From positions 3,191 through 67,190 of the forward strand of contig CAYIYM010000010.1 of the NCBI GenBank assembly GCA_964367685.1: a DNA stretch of 64,000 nucleotides, in the 5' to 3' direction. The notes beneath the pieces were generated by a model that did not search any database, had not been told where the DNA came from, and saw only the letters and a program-made list of their open reading frames with translations. Of this stretch, positions 51,498-58,904 are shown one piece after another. The first letter of the stretch is position 1. Every line of letters starts with the position of its first letter. Made by a program: the position numbers and the translations under genes. The stretch is from CAUPWF01 sp964367685 (GTDB lineage Bacteria; Bacillota; Clostridia; Lachnospirales; Lachnospiraceae).

Positions 51498-52039
51498 TGA
51501 ATTTACCAAATAAACTTACAGTTCTAAGAGCACTAATGATTCCATTTTTCGTTGTTTTTATGTTATACGATATTGTTCCAGGGGCGAACAAATGGATCGC
51601 ATTAACTTTGTTTTGTGTAGCAAGCTTTACAGATTTTTTGGATGGGTACTTGGCAAGAAAATATAATTTAGTTACAAATTTCGGAAAATTCATGGATCCA
51701 TTAGCAGATAAACTATTGGTTTCAGCTGCTATGATTTGTTTAATTACATGGGGATCTTTAGAAGCATGGGTTGTAGTGCTTATTATTAGTAGAGAATTTA
51801 TTATTAGTGGTTTTAGATTAGTTGCATCTGATAATGGTATTGTAATTGCTGCTAGCATTTGGGGGAAGTTTAAGACAGTTGCTCATATGTTAATGATTAT
51901 TGTCATGATTGCGGATTTCGGTGGCACATTTGATGTTGTTGTAGAAGTTATTAAATGGATTGCAATTATACTAACAGTTGTTTCGCTTGTTGATTATATC
52001 TTGAAAAATAAACAAGTGCTTACAGAAGGTGGAATGTAG
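51497..52039 (+). CDS. pgsA: CDP-diacylglycerol--glycerol-3-phosphate 3-phosphatidyltransferase
   Basis: 180 residues with about five membrane segments. The CDP-alcohol phosphatidyltransferase signature is complete: DFLDGYLARKYNLVTNFGKF then MDPLADKLL. It makes phosphatidylglycerophosphate, using the CDP-diacylglycerol from CdsA. Coupled to rimO by a one-base overlap, followed by pncC. Confidence 0.95.
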   Translation: MNLPNKLTVLRALMIPFFVVFMLYDIVPGANKWIALTLFCVASFTDFLDGYLARKYNLVTNFGKFMDPLADKLLVSAAMICLITWGSLEAWVVVLIISREFIISGFRLVASDNGIVIAASIWGKFKTVAHMLMIIVMIADFGGTFDVVVEVIKWIAIILTVVSLVDYILKNKQVLTEGGM

Positions 52040-52061
52040 AATTAAGAATTGAGGAAATAGA

Positions 52062-52574
52062 ATGTCACAATTACAAGAAATATCATTCGAAGATAAACTA
52101 GTAGATTTGCTAGTTAAAGAAAAGATGATAATTAGTGTTGTAGAATCATGCACTGGCGGTTTGCTTGCAGGAACAATTTTGAATGTACCTGGTGCTTCGG
52201 GATGTTTTCATGAAGGCTATATTACATATTCCAATGAAGCAAAGACAAGATTGGTAGGTGTTAAGGAAGATACATTGACTGAACATGGAGCGGTAAGCCC
52301 AGAAACTGCAAAGGAAATGGTTACTGGACTTGCAGGTGTTGCACATGCAGATGTAGCAATTAGTGTAACAGGAATTGCAGGACCAGGGGGTGGAACAAAA
52401 GATAAACCGGTAGGTCTTGTATATATTGGGATTTATATATGCGGCAATATTAGAATCTTAAAAAATGAATTTGTTGGAACGCGAGAAGAAATAAGGAATC
52501 AAGCAATTCAAATGGCAATTGTAAGTACAGTTGAAGGTATTGAAAATTATTTACAGTGTGACATGACAAAATAA
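52062..52574 (+). CDS. pncC: Nicotinamide-nucleotide amidase (CinA C-terminal domain)
   Basis: 170 residues, only the C-terminal domain of CinA: VVESCTGGLLAGTI (catalytic Ser/Thr region), AVSPETAKEMV and VTGIAGPGGGTKDKPVG. The N-terminal MoaB-like domain of full CinA is absent, as in stand-alone PncC (YgaD). It recycles nicotinamide mononucleotide. The order rimO-pgsA-cinA is common in Firmicutes; recA, which often follows cinA, is elsewhere (29669). Confidence 0.93.
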   Translation: MSQLQEISFEDKLVDLLVKEKMIISVVESCTGGLLAGTILNVPGASGCFHEGYITYSNEAKTRLVGVKEDTLTEHGAVSPETAKEMVTGLAGVAHADVAISVTGIAGPGGGTKDKPVGLVYIGIYICGNIRILKNEFVGTREEIRNQAIQMAIVSTVEGIENYLQCDMTK

Positions 52575-52683
52575 CCTAATATTTAATAGAAGTAACACAG
52601 AAATATAGGAAAACGTCAAAAATTAATCAATCGTAAAAAAAAATGTAGACTTACAAACAGGTTTATGAGAAAATAATTGTGAT

Positions 52684-52700
52684 GGTGTAAGGTATACACC
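52684..52700 (+). other. Small hairpin in the leader of the NifU-like gene
   Basis: GGTGTA and TACACC form a 6-pair stem around AGGTA, 46 bases before the start codon. I see nothing else definite in 52575-52745. Confidence 0.35.
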
Positions 52701-52745
52701 AAGAGGTAACACTCATAATTTACATAGTTGAAAGGAGTTTTTAAC

Positions 52746-53438
52746 ATGATCTATTCACATGAAGTAGAAGCAATGTGCCCAATAGCACAAGGAGTTAATC
52801 ACGGTGCTGCTCCAATTCCTCAAGAAGGAAAATGGGTTCAATCAAAACAAATTACAGATATTTCAGGTTTGACACACGGTGTAGGCTGGTGTGCGCCACA
52901 ACAAGGTGCCTGTAAGTTAACACTTAACGTAAAAGACGGAATTATTCAAGAGGCATTAGTAGAGACTATTGGATGTTCAGGAATGACTCATTCTGCAGCA
53001 ATGGCGTCTGAAATCTTACCAGGAAGAACTTTATTAGAAGCATTAAATACAGATTTAGTCTGTGATGCTATAAATGTAGCTATGAGAGAATTATTCTTAC
53101 AAATTGCTTATGGACGTACACAGAGTGCATTCTCTGAAGATGGACTTCCAATCGGAGCAGGTCTTGAAGACTTAGGAAAAGGATTACGTTCTCAAGTTGG
53201 TACAATGTATGGAACATTGAAAAAAGGCCCTCGTTATTTAGAAATGGCAGAAGGTTATGTAACAGGAGTTGCATTAGACAGCGAAGAATTAATCATTGGT
53301 TATGAGTATATTTCGTTTGGCAAATTCATGGATTTCATGAAAGCTGGAGATAGTGCAGAAGTAGCTTTAGAAAAATCTAAAGGACAATATGGACGTGTAG
53401 CAGATGCTGTTAAAGTTATCGACCCACGCCACGAATAA
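52746..53438 (+). CDS. NifU-like protein paired with GGGtGRT protein
   Basis: 230 residues. A central stretch resembles the IscU/NifU fold: CAPQQGACKLTLNV, then VETIGCSGMTHSAAMASEIL, comparable to the FGCGAAVATSSMATEL block of IscU (36284). Only part of the usual cysteine set is seen, so cluster binding is uncertain. The rest I do not recognise. ATG 52746 is used because AAAGGAG is eight bases upstream; TTG 52728 overlaps it. The next gene, GGGtGRT, follows after 19 bases and is its usual companion as far as I recall. Confidence 0.75.
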   Translation: MIYSHEVEAMCPIAQGVNHGAAPIPQEGKWVQSKQITDISGLTHGVGWCAPQQGACKLTLNVKDGIIQEALVETIGCSGMTHSAAMASEILPGRTLLEALNTDLVCDAINVAMRELFLQIAYGRTQSAFSEDGLPIGAGLEDLGKGLRSQVGTMYGTLKKGPRYLEMAEGYVTGVALDSEELIIGYEYISFGKFMDFMKAGDSAEVALEKSKGQYGRVADAVKVIDPRHE

Positions 53439-53457
53439 TAAATAGGAGGATATTAAA

Positions 53458-54468
53458 ATGGCTTTATTTGAATCATATGAAAGACGTATTAAACAAATTA
53501 ATGAAGTATTAAATAGCTATGGAATTTCTTCTATTGAAGAAGCAGAAGCTATCACAAAGGCAGCTGGACTTGATGTATACAAACAAGTAGAAGCAATTCA
53601 AATGATCTGTTTTGAAAATGCGAAATGGGCTTATGTTGTAGGTGCAGCAATCGCAATTAAAAAAGGATGTACAAGAGCAGCTGATGCAGCAGCAGCAATC
53701 GGAGAAGGCTTACAAGCATTTTGTATTCCAGGATCAGTTGCTGATCAGAGAAAAGTAGGATTGGGACATGGTAATCTTGGTAAAATGTTATTAGAAGAAG
53801 AAACAAAATGTTTCGCATTCTTAGCAGGGCATGAATCTTTTGCAGCTGCAGAAGGAGCAATCGGAATTGCTGAAAAAGCAAACAAAGTACGTCAAGAGCC
53901 TTTAAGAGTTATTTTAAATGGACTTGGTAAAGATGCAGCACAAATCATTGCACGTATCAATGGATTTACATATGTTGAAACTGAAATGGATTATGCAACT
54001 GGAAAAGTAAAAGAAGTATTTAGAAAAGCTTATTCAGAAGGACTTCGTGCAAAAGTTAACTGTTATGGAGCAAACGATGTAACTGAGGGTGTTGCAATTA
54101 TGCACATTGAGGGAGTAGATGTTTCAATCACAGGAAATTCTACAAACCCAACTCGTTTCCAACATCCAGTAGCTGGAACATACAAAAAAGAATGTATTGA
54201 GCAAGGAAAGAAATATTTCTCAGTTGCTTCAGGTGGTGGTACAGGGCGTACACTTCACCCAGATAACATGGCTGCAGGTCCTGCATCTTATGGTATGACA
54301 GATACAATGGGTCGTATGCATTCGGATGCTCAGTTCGCTGGATCTTCTTCAGTGCCAGCCCATGTTGAAATGATGGGACTTATTGGAGCAGGAAACAACC
54401 CAATGGTAGGTATGACTGTAGCGGTAGCTGTATCTCTTCAAGAAGCAGCAGAAGCAGGTAAGTTCTAA
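53458..54468 (+). CDS. GGGtGRT family protein
   Basis: 336 residues. The naming motif ASGGGTGRTLHPDNMAAGPA lies at about 260-279, followed by DTMGRMHSDAQFAGSSSVPA and GAGNNPMVGMTVAVAV. The family is defined but of unknown function. Many alanines and glycines and well-biased codons suggest an abundant soluble protein. Its partner upstream is NifU-like, so a role in Fe-S or sulfur chemistry is a guess. AGGAGG precedes ATG; a strong terminator follows. Confidence 0.88.
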   Translation: MALFESYERRIKQINEVLNSYGISSIEEAEAITKAAGLDVYKQVEAIQMICFENAKWAYVVGAAIAIKKGCTRAADAAAAIGEGLQAFCIPGSVADQRKVGLGHGNLGKMLLEEETKCFAFLAGHESFAAAEGAIGIAEKANKVRQEPLRVILNGLGKDAAQIIARINGFTYVETEMDYATGKVKEVFRKAYSEGLRAKVNCYGANDVTEGVAIMHIEGVDVSITGNSTNPTRFQHPVAGTYKKECIEQGKKYFSVASGGGTGRTLHPDNMAAGPASYGMTDTMGRMHSDAQFAGSSSVPAHVEMMGLIGAGNNPMVGMTVAVAVSLQEAAEAGKF

Positions 54469-54490
54469 GAATATATTAAAATAATATAAT

Positions 54491-54525
54491 AAGAGGTCGT
54501 AAACTTGTAGTTTACGACCTCTTTC
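54491..54525 (+). terminator. Terminator after the GGGtGRT gene
   Basis: AAGAGGTCGTAAACT and AGTTTACGACCTCTT form a perfect 15-pair stem with a TGT loop, then TC. Confidence 0.85.
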
Positions 54526-54603
54526 TACTATACTAAGTGATTGTATAAAAGAATGCTTAAATATCAAGAAAATTCGAGAAATTTTAAATGTTAGGAAAAT
54601 AGG

Positions 54604-54632
54604 TTGACAAGAGAACTATTCCTTGATAATAT
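54604..54632 (+). promoter_or_regulatory. Promoter of ilvN-ilvC
   Basis: TTGACA (54604-54609), 17 bases, TAATAT (54627-54632). Confidence 0.8.
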
Positions 54633-54633
54633 A

Positions 54634-54655
54634 AAAACAGAACGCACTCTGTTTT
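54634..54655. promoter_or_regulatory. Inverted repeat at the ilvN transcription start
   Basis: AAAACAGA (54634-54641) and TCTGTTTT (54648-54655) are perfect inverse complements two bases after the -10; an operator is likelier than a terminator because it covers the start site. Confidence 0.55.
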
Positions 54656-54681
54656 ATCAAAATACAAAGTTGAGGTGTATT

Positions 54682-55179
54682 ATGCAAAGAAAATTTTCAT
54701 TATTAGTAGATAACAATCCAGGTGTGCTTAGTCATATTTCTGGTTTGTTCAGCAGAAGAGGATACAGTATTGATAGTATCACAGCAGGGGTAACAGCGGA
54801 TGAGCGCTTTACACGTATTACAATTGTTGCAAGTGGGGATGACTTAATTTTGGAACAAATTGAAAAACAAGTTAGAAAGCTTGAGGATGTGGTTGATATC
54901 CAGGTGTTAGAAGGTGGAGAATCTGTATGCAGAGAACTGATTTTGGTGAAAATCAAAGCGACTACAGATAAACGCACAGAGCTAATATCTTTGGCAGATA
55001 TCTTTAGAGCTAAGGTTGTTGATGTAGATAAGGAGTCTGTTATTTTTGAATTAACAGGTGATCAACAAAAATTAGATGGATTCTTAAATATGCTAGATGG
55101 ATATGAAATGTTAGAACTTGCAAGGACTGGTATTACTGGATTAAGTAGAGGATGTAAAAATATGGTTATTATTCCATAA
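54682..55179 (+). CDS. ilvN: Acetolactate synthase small (regulatory) subunit
   Basis: 165 residues. An N-terminal ACT domain (LLVDNNPGVLSHISGLFSRR, then GYSIDSITAG) binds valine, and a C-terminal ALS-ss domain follows. It regulates the large subunit IlvB, which is not encoded nearby; ilvC follows directly. ATG 54682 is chosen because TGAGGTG precedes it and the family starts here; ATG-like upstream frames fall in the promoter. Feedback control of branched-chain amino acid synthesis. Confidence 0.93.
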   Translation: MQRKFSLLVDNNPGVLSHISGLFSRRGYSIDSITAGVTADERFTRITIVASGDDLILEQIEKQVRKLEDVVDIQVLEGGESVCRELILVKIKATTDKRTELISLADIFRAKVVDVDKESVIFELTGDQQKLDGFLNMLDGYEMLELARTGITGLSRGCKNMVIIP

Positions 55180-55222
55180 AGGAATTATTAATAACGAGCT
55201 AACTATTAGGAGGGAATTTATT

Positions 55223-56233
55223 ATGGCTAAAATTTATTATCAAGAAGATTGTAACTTATCATTATTAGAAGGAAAGACAATCGCAGTGATTGGATATGGA
55301 AGTCAAGGACATGCACATGCACTTAATGCAAAAGAGTCAGGATGTAATGTTATTATTGGACTTTATGAAGGAAGCAAATCTTGGGCGAAGGCAGAAGCGC
55401 AAGGATTTGAAGTTTTTACAGCAGCAGAAGCAACAAAGAAAGCTGATGTAATCATGATACTTATTAATGATGAATTACAAGGTGAAGTATATAGAAAGTC
55501 AATAGAACCAAATCTTGAAGAAGGAAATATGTTAATGTTTGCTCATGGATTTGCAATTCACTTCGGGCAAATTGTTGCACCAAAAGGTGTTGACGTTACG
55601 ATGATTGCACCAAAAGGACCTGGACACACTGTAAGAAGTGAGTACATGGAAGGAAAAGGTGTGCCATCACTCATTGCAGTGCATCAAGATGAAACAGGTA
55701 AAGCACATGAAATGGCTTTAGCTTATGCATTGGCTACTGGCGGGGCAAGAGCTGGTGTCTTACAGACAACATTTAGAGAAGAAACAGAGACAGATTTATT
55801 TGGAGAGCAAGCAGTGCTTTGTGGTGGTGTTACAGCTCTTATGCAAGCAGGATTTGAAACACTAGTAGAAGCTGGATATGAGCCAGAAAGTGCATACTTT
55901 GAGTGTATTCATGAGATGAAGTTAATCGTAGATTTGATTTATCAATCTGGTTTTGCGGGAATGAGATACTCAATCTCAAATACCGCTGAATATGGTGATT
56001 ATATTACGGGACCAAAGATTATTACAGATGAGACTAAGAAAGCAATGAAACAAGTTCTTGCCGATATCCAAGATGGTACATTTGCAAAAGATTGGTTGAG
56101 TGAGAATGCAGTTCGAGCACCACACTTCAAGGCAATGAGAAGAAATTGCGCTGAACACCAATTAGAAGAAGTTGGAGAAAGCCTAAGAAAGTTATATAGC
56201 TGGAGTGATGGAGATAAATTAATCGACAACTAA
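55223..56233 (+). CDS. ilvC: Ketol-acid reductoisomerase
   Basis: 336 residues, class I. VIGYGSQGHAHALNAK is the nucleotide-binding loop, GLYEGSKSW carries the two serines expected in NADPH-using enzymes, and EETETDLFGEQAVLCGG holds the Mg-binding Asp/Glu. It converts acetolactate to dihydroxy-isovalerate. AGGAGGGAA precedes ATG. Confidence 0.97.
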   Translation: MAKIYYQEDCNLSLLEGKTIAVIGYGSQGHAHALNAKESGCNVIIGLYEGSKSWAKAEAQGFEVFTAAEATKKADVIMILINDELQGEVYRKSIEPNLEEGNMLMFAHGFAIHFGQIVAPKGVDVTMIAPKGPGHTVRSEYMEGKGVPSLIAVHQDETGKAHEMALAYALATGGARAGVLQTTFREETETDLFGEQAVLCGGVTALMQAGFETLVEAGYEPESAYFECIHEMKLIVDLIYQSGFAGMRYSISNTAEYGDYITGPKIITDETKKAMKQVLADIQDGTFAKDWLSENAVRAPHFKAMRRNCAEHQLEEVGESLRKLYSWSDGDKLIDN

Positions 56234-56253
56234 AAATATTGATAACACACCTC

Positions 56254-56286
56254 AAAAAGAGTGATTCGAAAGAATCACTCTTTTTG
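56254..56286 (+). terminator. Terminator after ilvC
   Basis: AAAAAGAGTGATTC and GAATCACTCTTTTT pair perfectly with a GAAA tetraloop. Confidence 0.94.
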
Positions 56287-56303
56287 CGTCTTAATATATG
56301 TTT

Positions 56304-56340
56304 AGACAAAAAAACAACTACATGACGGTGTAGTTGTTTT
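56304..56340 (-). terminator. Terminator of rpsT
   Basis: AAAACAACTACA and TGTAGTTGTTTT pair over 12 bases around TGACGG; read on the minus strand the stem ends in seven T. Confidence 0.9.
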
Positions 56341-56350
56341 ATATACTTAA

Positions 56351-56614
56351 TTATGCAATTGCATTAACAGCGATTGTTAAACGTGATACTTTTCTAGCAG
56401 ATGTTTTCTTGTGGTAAACACCTTTGCTTGTTGCCTTATTGATTTCTGAAATAGCAGCTTTTAATGCTTCTTTAGCTACAGCTACATCTTTTGCTTCAAC
56501 AGCAACATCAACTTTCTTAATCGCAGTCTTAACCTTTGATTTAATTGATTTATTTCTAGCAGCTTTTGTTTCGTTTACTAAAATTCTTTTCTTAGCAGAT
56601 TTAATATTAGCCAT
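56351..56614 (-). CDS. rpsT: Ribosomal protein bS20
   Basis: 87 residues, very basic and helical: MANIKSAKKRILVNETKAAR at the start and the typical KGVYHKKTSARKVSRL near the end. Binds 16S rRNA early in 30S assembly. ATG 56614 follows GGAGGTG; the longer frame runs through the leader. Monocistronic, with its own promoter, a GC-rich folded leader and terminator. Confidence 0.97.
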   Translation of the reverse strand: MANIKSAKKRILVNETKAARNKSIKSKVKTAIKKVDVAVEAKDVAVAKEALKAAISEINKATSKGVYHKKTSARKVSRLTIAVNAIA

Positions 56615-56653
56615 CTGTACACCTCCAAAATTATGATTCTCATTATTCTTTGC

Positions 56654-56684
56654 TCGCCAGATCCGGACACGGACGCACCGACGA
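56654..56684 (-). promoter_or_regulatory. GC-rich folded leader of rpsT
   Basis: On the minus strand TCGTC (56680-56684) pairs with GGCGA (56654-56658), enclosing a second stem GTCCG/CGGAT. This is far more GC-rich than anything around it and lies 40-70 bases before the start codon, where an S20-binding autoregulatory element could sit. Confidence 0.5.
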
Positions 56685-56697
56685 AACATACTCATTT

Positions 56698-56726
56698 ATA
56701 TTAAGACAAGTCACTGTATATGTCAA
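56698..56726 (-). promoter_or_regulatory. Promoter of rpsT
   Basis: On the minus strand TTGACA (56721-56726), 17 bases, TAATAT (56698-56703). Confidence 0.8.
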
Positions 56727-56852
56727 TAGATTTACTCTTTTTTCTTTGTGAAAAATAAAAAAAATTAACTTATGCATACATTTAAGCACAAAAATAGCAA
56801 AAATACAAGAAAGTAATTAGAAATAGTAGGGGAATTAGAGTAAAACACCACG

Positions 56853-56881
56853 TTGTATCAATAGTAAGATTATGCTATGAT
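56853..56881 (+). promoter_or_regulatory. Promoter of the type IIA topoisomerase operon
   Basis: TTGTAT (56853-56858), 17 bases, TATGAT (56876-56881), followed by the tandem repeat tract. Confidence 0.65.
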
Positions 56882-56906
56882 ATAAGAAGTTTGAGGTAAA
56901 ATACTC

Positions 56907-56956
56907 AGTAGTAAGTAGTAGTAAGTAGTAGTAAGTAGTAGTAAGTAGTAGGAAGG
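56907..56956 (+). repeat. Five-copy 10-base tandem repeat before the topoisomerase B gene
   Basis: Four identical units AGTAGTAAGT and a fifth altered to AGTAGGAAGG, whose GGAAGG is the ribosome binding site ten bases before ATG 56967. All lies within the likely 5' untranslated region. Confidence 0.93.
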
Positions 56957-56966
56957 TATAAAATAG

Positions 56967-58889
56967 ATGGCAAATAATGTTACATATGATGCGGGCAGTA
57001 TATCCGTACTTGAAGGACTTGAAGCAGTACGTAAACGACCAGGGATGTATATCGGAAGTGTTTCTACAAAAGGATTAAATCATTTGATATTTGAAATTGT
57101 AGATAATGCAGTGGATGAACATTTGGCAGGATTTTGTAATAACATTTCAGTATTTTTAGAGAAAGATGGTTCGGCGACTATTGAAGATAATGGGCGTGGG
57201 GTCCCAGTTAATATGCATCAAAAGGGTGTGTCGGCAGCAAGATTAGTATATACGACACTTCATGCAGGAGGTAAATTTGATGATTCGGCATATAAGACCA
57301 GTGGAGGACTCCATGGTGTAGGTTCATCTGTTGTGAATGCCTTGTCGACCTATCTAGACTTACAAGTGAGCAGAGAGGGCGGGATACACCACGATAGATA
57401 TGAAAGAGGAAATCCTGTAATACAATTAGAGAATGGATTACTCCCGATCATTGGAAAGACAAAAAAGACCGGAACAAGAGTGAACTTCTTGCCTGATGAT
57501 ACCATTTTTGAAAAGACAAAATTTCGAGCAGAAGAAATTAAAAGTAGATTACATGAAACAGCGTATTTAAATCCTAATATTACCATTACATTTGAAGATA
57601 GAAGAAAAGATCCTGTAGAACATATTGTATATCATGAACCAGATGGAATTATAGGCTTTATCAAAGATATCAATCAAAAAAAAGAAGCGTTACACGATCC
57701 AGTTTATTTCAAAAGTGAAGTGGATGGAATTACGGTGGAAATAGCATTTCAATATGTAAATGAATTCCAAGAAAATGTACTTGGATTTTGTAATAATATT
57801 TATAACTCTGAAGGTGGAACTCATCTGACTGGGTTTAAAACAACATTTACAACTGTTATGAATCAGTATGCCAGAGAGATTGGACTATTAAAAGAAAAGG
57901 ATTCTAATTTCACGGGAGCAGATATTAGAAATGGTATGACTGCTATTGTTTGTTTGAAACATCCAGATCCAAGATTCGAAGGGCAGACAAAGACGAAGCT
58001 AGATAATCAAGATGCAACGAAGGCTACGGGGAAGGTAACAAGCGATGAAATTACAAGACATTTTGACCGTAATCTAGATATGCTAAAGAAGGTATTATCC
58101 TGTGCTGAAAAATCAGCCAAAATCAGGAAATCAGAAGAAAAGGCAAAGACAAATCTGTTGTCGAAGCAGAGATTCTCTTTTGATAGCAATGGAAAATTAT
58201 CTAACTGTGAAAGTCGAGATGCTTCTAAGAATGAGATTTTTATTGTAGAGGGAGATTCCGCTGGAGGATCAGCGAAGAGTGCGCGTAATCGTATGTTTCA
58301 GGCAATCTTGCCAATTCGCGGTAAGATTTTAAATGTCGAGAAAGCAACTATTGATAAGGTGCTTGCAAATTCAGAAATTAAAACTATGATTAATGCATTT
58401 GGATGTGGGTTTTCTGAAGGCTATGGAAATGATTTTGATATAACTAAGTTGAAGTACAATAAGATTATTATTATGGCAGATGCGGATGTAGATGGTGCAC
58501 ATATTTCTACATTATTACTTACCTTATTTTATCGCTTTATGCCTGAGTTAATCTATGAAGGACATGTTTATGTTGCTATGCCTCCACTATATAAAGCGAT
58601 GCCTAAAAAAGGAGCAGAAGAATATTTGTACGATGACAAAGCTCTGTCTCTGTATCGTAAAAGACAAGATGGTCCATTTACGTTGCAACGATATAAAGGA
58701 CTTGGTGAAATGGATGCAGCACAGCTATGGGATACTACCTTAAATCCCGAAACAAGGATGTTAAAATTAGTAGAAATAGAAGATGCACGGCTTGCTTCTA
58801 GTGTGACTGAGATGTTAATGGGATCAGATGTTCCGCCGAGAAGGAATTTTATATATGAAAATGCCATGGAAGCAGAGTTAGATATTTAG
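56967..58889 (+). CDS. Type IIA DNA topoisomerase, B subunit (GyrB/ParE family)
   Basis: 640 residues. GHKL ATPase motifs (EIVDNAVDEHLAG, DNGRGVPV, GGLHGVGSSVVNAL), a transducer domain with QTKTKLDN, and the TOPRIM domain with VEGDSAGGSAK and DADVDGAHI. With the A subunit, 16 bases downstream, it passes DNA through a double-strand break. It is not next to dnaA/recF, and the partner lacks a GyrA box, so a topoisomerase IV-like decatenating role (ParE) is likelier than gyrase. That is inference. The ribosome binding site lies in a repeat unit. Confidence 0.92.
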   Translation: MANNVTYDAGSISVLEGLEAVRKRPGMYIGSVSTKGLNHLIFEIVDNAVDEHLAGFCNNISVFLEKDGSATIEDNGRGVPVNMHQKGVSAARLVYTTLHAGGKFDDSAYKTSGGLHGVGSSVVNALSTYLDLQVSREGGIHHDRYERGNPVIQLENGLLPIIGKTKKTGTRVNFLPDDTIFEKTKFRAEEIKSRLHETAYLNPNITITFEDRRKDPVEHIVYHEPDGIIGFIKDINQKKEALHDPVYFKSEVDGITVEIAFQYVNEFQENVLGFCNNIYNSEGGTHLTGFKTTFTTVMNQYAREIGLLKEKDSNFTGADIRNGMTAIVCLKHPDPRFEGQTKTKLDNQDATKATGKVTSDEITRHFDRNLDMLKKVLSCAEKSAKIRKSEEKAKTNLLSKQRFSFDSNGKLSNCESRDASKNEIFIVEGDSAGGSAKSARNRMFQAILPIRGKILNVEKATIDKVLANSEIKTMINAFGCGFSEGYGNDFDITKLKYNKIIIMADADVDGAHISTLLLTLFYRFMPELIYEGHVYVAMPPLYKAMPKKGAEEYLYDDKALSLYRKRQDGPFTLQRYKGLGEMDAAQLWDTTLNPETRMLKLVEIEDARLASSVTEMLMGSDVPPRRNFIYENAMEAELDI

Positions 58890-58904
58890 ATTAGGAGAAT
58901 AAGA

